64,000 bases of DNA. It comes from CAVVGZ01 sp963841845 (GTDB lineage: Bacteria > Chloroflexota > Anaerolineae > Anaerolineales > Anaerolineaceae). The notes beneath the pieces are model-generated. The model was not told the DNA's origin. It worked only from the letters and a program-made list of their open reading frames with translations, and searched no databases. The stretch spans positions 62,001 to 126,000 of the forward strand of contig CAWJEG010000012.1 in assembly GCA_963841845.1 (NCBI GenBank), given 5' to 3'. This document shows, piece by piece, positions 61,463-64,000 of the stretch. The position numbers and the translations under genes are program-made. Positions within the stretch are counted from its first letter, which is position 1. Each line of letters opens with the position of its first letter.

Positions 61463-64000
61463 CTAAGGGTTTTGTTGGAGGGGAATCTCAAAATAAAATA
61501 CACTCCCTTTTCCCAATTGGCTGACTGCCCATACTCTCCCATTGTGTCGTTCAGCGATTGATTTTACTATCGCCAGACCCAGACCTGTCCCCCTGTACTG
61601 CTGGCTGTCTTTCTCGCCAACTTCGTAAAATCTCTCGAAGATATGGGAAATATCCAACGGAGCAATACCTATACCAGTGTCAACTATTTCGAAAAGGATA
61701 TTTGATTCATTTTTCCTGAATCGCATCAGTATCTTCCCATTTACCTGGGTAAATTTAATGGCATTCTCAAGCAGATTGAATAAAGCCTGCTGAATCAAAG
61801 TGGTATCTACCTCCAGGATTAATGGCGGTGTTTCAGGTATGTCCAGGGTGAAATTGATTTTCTTTTGATTAATTTGCGGCTGCAAGATATTTACAACTGT
61901 TTTTACAATCTCCTGAGCCTGAACTTGTTCTAACCTTAATCCAATTCCCGCCTCTATCCTGTTTATATCTAAAAGGTTTCCAACCAACTTGGTCATACTA
62001 TCTGTTATGACAATTATTTTATTGGTGTAACCTTTCTGCTGCTCATTAAGATCTCCAACCATTTGGAGCATTGAAGCATATCCCCTTATCAAGCTCAATG
62101 GCGAACGTAAATCGTGGCTGACTGTGGATACAAATTCGGATTTAAGCTGATCACCTTTTTTATAGGGTGTGATATCCCTGAGAATTCCAATTCTTCCTGC
62201 AGGGCGTGTCATTTATAGCCACCGGGGATATACTGACCCGGTAACTTTTCCCCTCCTTGAGGATGATCTCCTCGAAGATCTCCTTACCATCAATCGGGCG
62301 GCCAAATAAATCAAGAAGTTTTTGATTTTGAATCACCTCATGGATAAATTTCCCGGAATTCGGTTCATTTGGAATGAAATTTAATTGGGAAGCAGCGGAA
62401 TTTATTTGCACCAAACGCAGCTGTTCATCAACGTAAAAGATCGGGTCTGGCGCTGAATCCAGTATTGCCTTTAATTTTTGTTCGACCTGTTCAGTTGTTG
62501 AAAATAACTTTCCGCGTGATGCAACAACGGCAGCCTGGTTTGCCAGGGTCTGCAGGTAGTTAATTTCTTCCCCGGAAAATGCTGTCACATTTTCATGGAT
62601 TAGATACAATACACCAAAATATTCTTTTCCCTGGTGAATTGAAAATGCAATTATCGCACCAGGCGGTTTTTGTCCCACAGGAATTTTGATATTGCGGTTT
62701 CGTGAAAAATCCCCGACCACAAGTTGGTCCTTGCCCTTCATCATGCTAAACAACTGGTCGTCAAGGTAATTGAAATTATTGGCTTCGTTACCCAAAAAGA
62801 AAGCGGAAAACGTCTCACCTATGGATGTCATTGATATTTCATTTATTAGCAAAATTCTTGCAGATGCCGACTTCTTTTCCAGGGATGCTTCCAGGATTTG
62901 TGAAATGGCTTGCTCTGTATCCGTTTTGGCTGCAATTACTTGTGAGACTATAAATATATTACTTAATTCTTCCACCCTCGCTTTTAAATCCAGCCGCATT
63001 AATTCAAATGCTTGAGCTAATTGGCCAACTTCATCGTTACGGTTGAACTCTTTTTGGTGATTTAAGGTTTCCAGGGGTATCATGGCTGATTCCTGGAACA
63101 GCTTTTTTGCGGATACATTGATGTTTTTTAGACTTACCCTGAATACAATGAAAGTTAAGATTGAAATAAAAATACTTAATCCAATCAACGGCAAAGCCAT
63201 GGATATTGCCATCTTCCGTGCCTGGGAAAATGGCATGGAAAGCAAGACAGACCAGGATTTTCCAATTGTCGGGTAGAAATAATACATGTTTCTAATTCCA
63301 TCCGAGGAAAATCCGTCGAAAAACTGCTTCCCTTCCGGGAGAATATCGGAAAATTCCTTCATCAGCATCGAGGGATCAGAGTGATAAATGATGCGTTTAT
63401 CCTCATCCAAAATGATCCCCATTCCCCCAACCTCCCGAATTGAATTGAGAGCCTGGTTTGCAGCCTGGGAAAATGGATTTGAAACCAAATCTGTGCGTCC
63501 GGCTATCACACCAGAAAAATCCCCATTCTCACTGGATACAGTAGTCACTAATAATATTCCGGCTACCTCACCTTCTTGCGCAGGAGGAATGGTATATACC
63601 TGAATTGGAACTCCTTTTGCTGCCAACTCGAAAGCTTGAGTGTCGTTTTGAAGCGACTGAAGAACCTGATTTGCATTCTCTGGATATCCTGCAATATAAT
63701 TTCCTTCTTCGTCAACAAAAACGAGTTGTTGAAAGAAAGGCACCTCGCTTAATTTATTTTCAAGAAAAATCGTCATATCTTCTGGTGTAGCTATCCAAAT
63801 CACTTCTTCAGCGATTCCTGTTAGCAAGGTTTGGCCGGTTTCAAGAAAATAGGGCAGACTTTCTCCGATAACTCTGGCTGAGCTTTCCAGCCTGTCCTCC
63901 ATCATGGTTCTGGCAGCCTTAACAGCCACCAGCCAGCCAATTAAGAAAAGGAAAAAAACCAGCCCTGCCTGGATCAATCCCATGCCAGTGAAGATTCGTT
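61463..64000 (-). CDS. Sensor histidine kinase: Cache-HAMP-GAF-PAS-HisKA-HATPase (partial, one apparent +1 frameshift)
   Basis: Membrane two-component sensor. The frame is open to the window edge, so the true start lies outside; the first ATG inside is at 63983. Order: membrane helix (IQAGLVFFLFLIGWLVAV), an extracellular Cache-like domain, a second helix (ALPLIGLSIFISILTFIVF), HAMP, GAF (IAAKTDTEQAISQILEAS), PAS (AILDSAPDPIFYVDEQLRLV), HisKA (FVSTVSHDLRSPLSLIRG, phospho-His), and HATPase (LFNLLENAIKFT, DTGIGIAP, GTGLGLAIVKSIAERHNG). The PAS and HisKA parts are in different frames; skipping one base near 62199-62205 restores NDTPAGRIGILRDITPY and 839 residues from the 63983 start. No response regulator is in the window. 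Confidence 0.92.

Overview
The window looks like a chromosomal segment of a member of the Chloroflexota, probably class Anaerolineae. This is an inference from gene content: a bacterial housekeeping set, Thr/Pro-rich linkers in exported proteins, lipoproteins with no sign of outer-membrane genes, a fused serine hydroxymethyltransferase-aminomethyltransferase, and the trio baseplate-J-like protein / ruvX / mltG. No rRNA, tRNA, insertion sequence, prophage or CRISPR array was recognised. Both edges cut genes: an aspartase/fumarase-family lyase on the left and a sensor histidine kinase on the right.

Layout. 0-4.3 kb: lyase (+), then mltG, ruvX and a baseplate-J-like membrane protein (-). 4.4-13.5 kb (+): a lipoprotein, then a tightly overlapping DNA-repair group (DnaQ-like exonuclease, AddB-like helicase, UvrD-type helicase, Fe-S PD-(D/E)XK nuclease, RecJ). 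13.6-16.1 kb (+): rpsF-ssb-rpsR and a membrane-anchored PpiC foldase. 16.1-21.9 kb (-): smc, rnc, a moaD-moaE fusion and moaC. 21.9-30.2 kb: scpA (+), pspC and an aldo/keto reductase (-), mutS (+), a membrane protein, panE-like and fmt (-). 30.6-38.2 kb (+): an accessory block with an anaerobic sulfatase maturase, a sulfatase, a methyltransferase, a membrane protein, a lipoprotein-type MscS channel and a DUF4239-like protein. 38.6-43.8 kb: a DUF4870 protein, then (-) a polytopic subtilase, an ECF sigma factor and a small membrane protein, then an alpha/beta hydrolase (+). 43.9-48.3 kb (+): the SHMT-GcvT fusion and an aminotransferase. 48.4-54.4 kb: a TGS-type nucleoside kinase (-), a lipoate ligase (+), DUF4230 (-), a SanA-like protein, an HD hydrolase and a TIM-barrel/NTF2 protein (+). 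54.4-64 kb (-): gyrA, rpoC and the histidine kinase.

Two themes stand out. First, genome maintenance genes (RecJ/helicase/nuclease, SSB, SMC-ScpA, MutS, RuvX, GyrA) are dense. Second, several genes read correctly only if one base is skipped. I find twelve such sites in seven genes, all of the same sign (one extra base in the sense strand), and only one site of the opposite sign (pspC). The bias may come from assembly error, recent decay, or much less likely +1 recoding; raw reads would decide. Gene-level novelties are the SHMT-GcvT fusion with a middle domain of about 190 residues, the MoaD-MoaE fusion, the protease-sigma-membrane protein operon, a SEC-C-tailed sulfatase maturase beside its probable substrate, and the divergent leaderless-type promoters of moaC and scpA.
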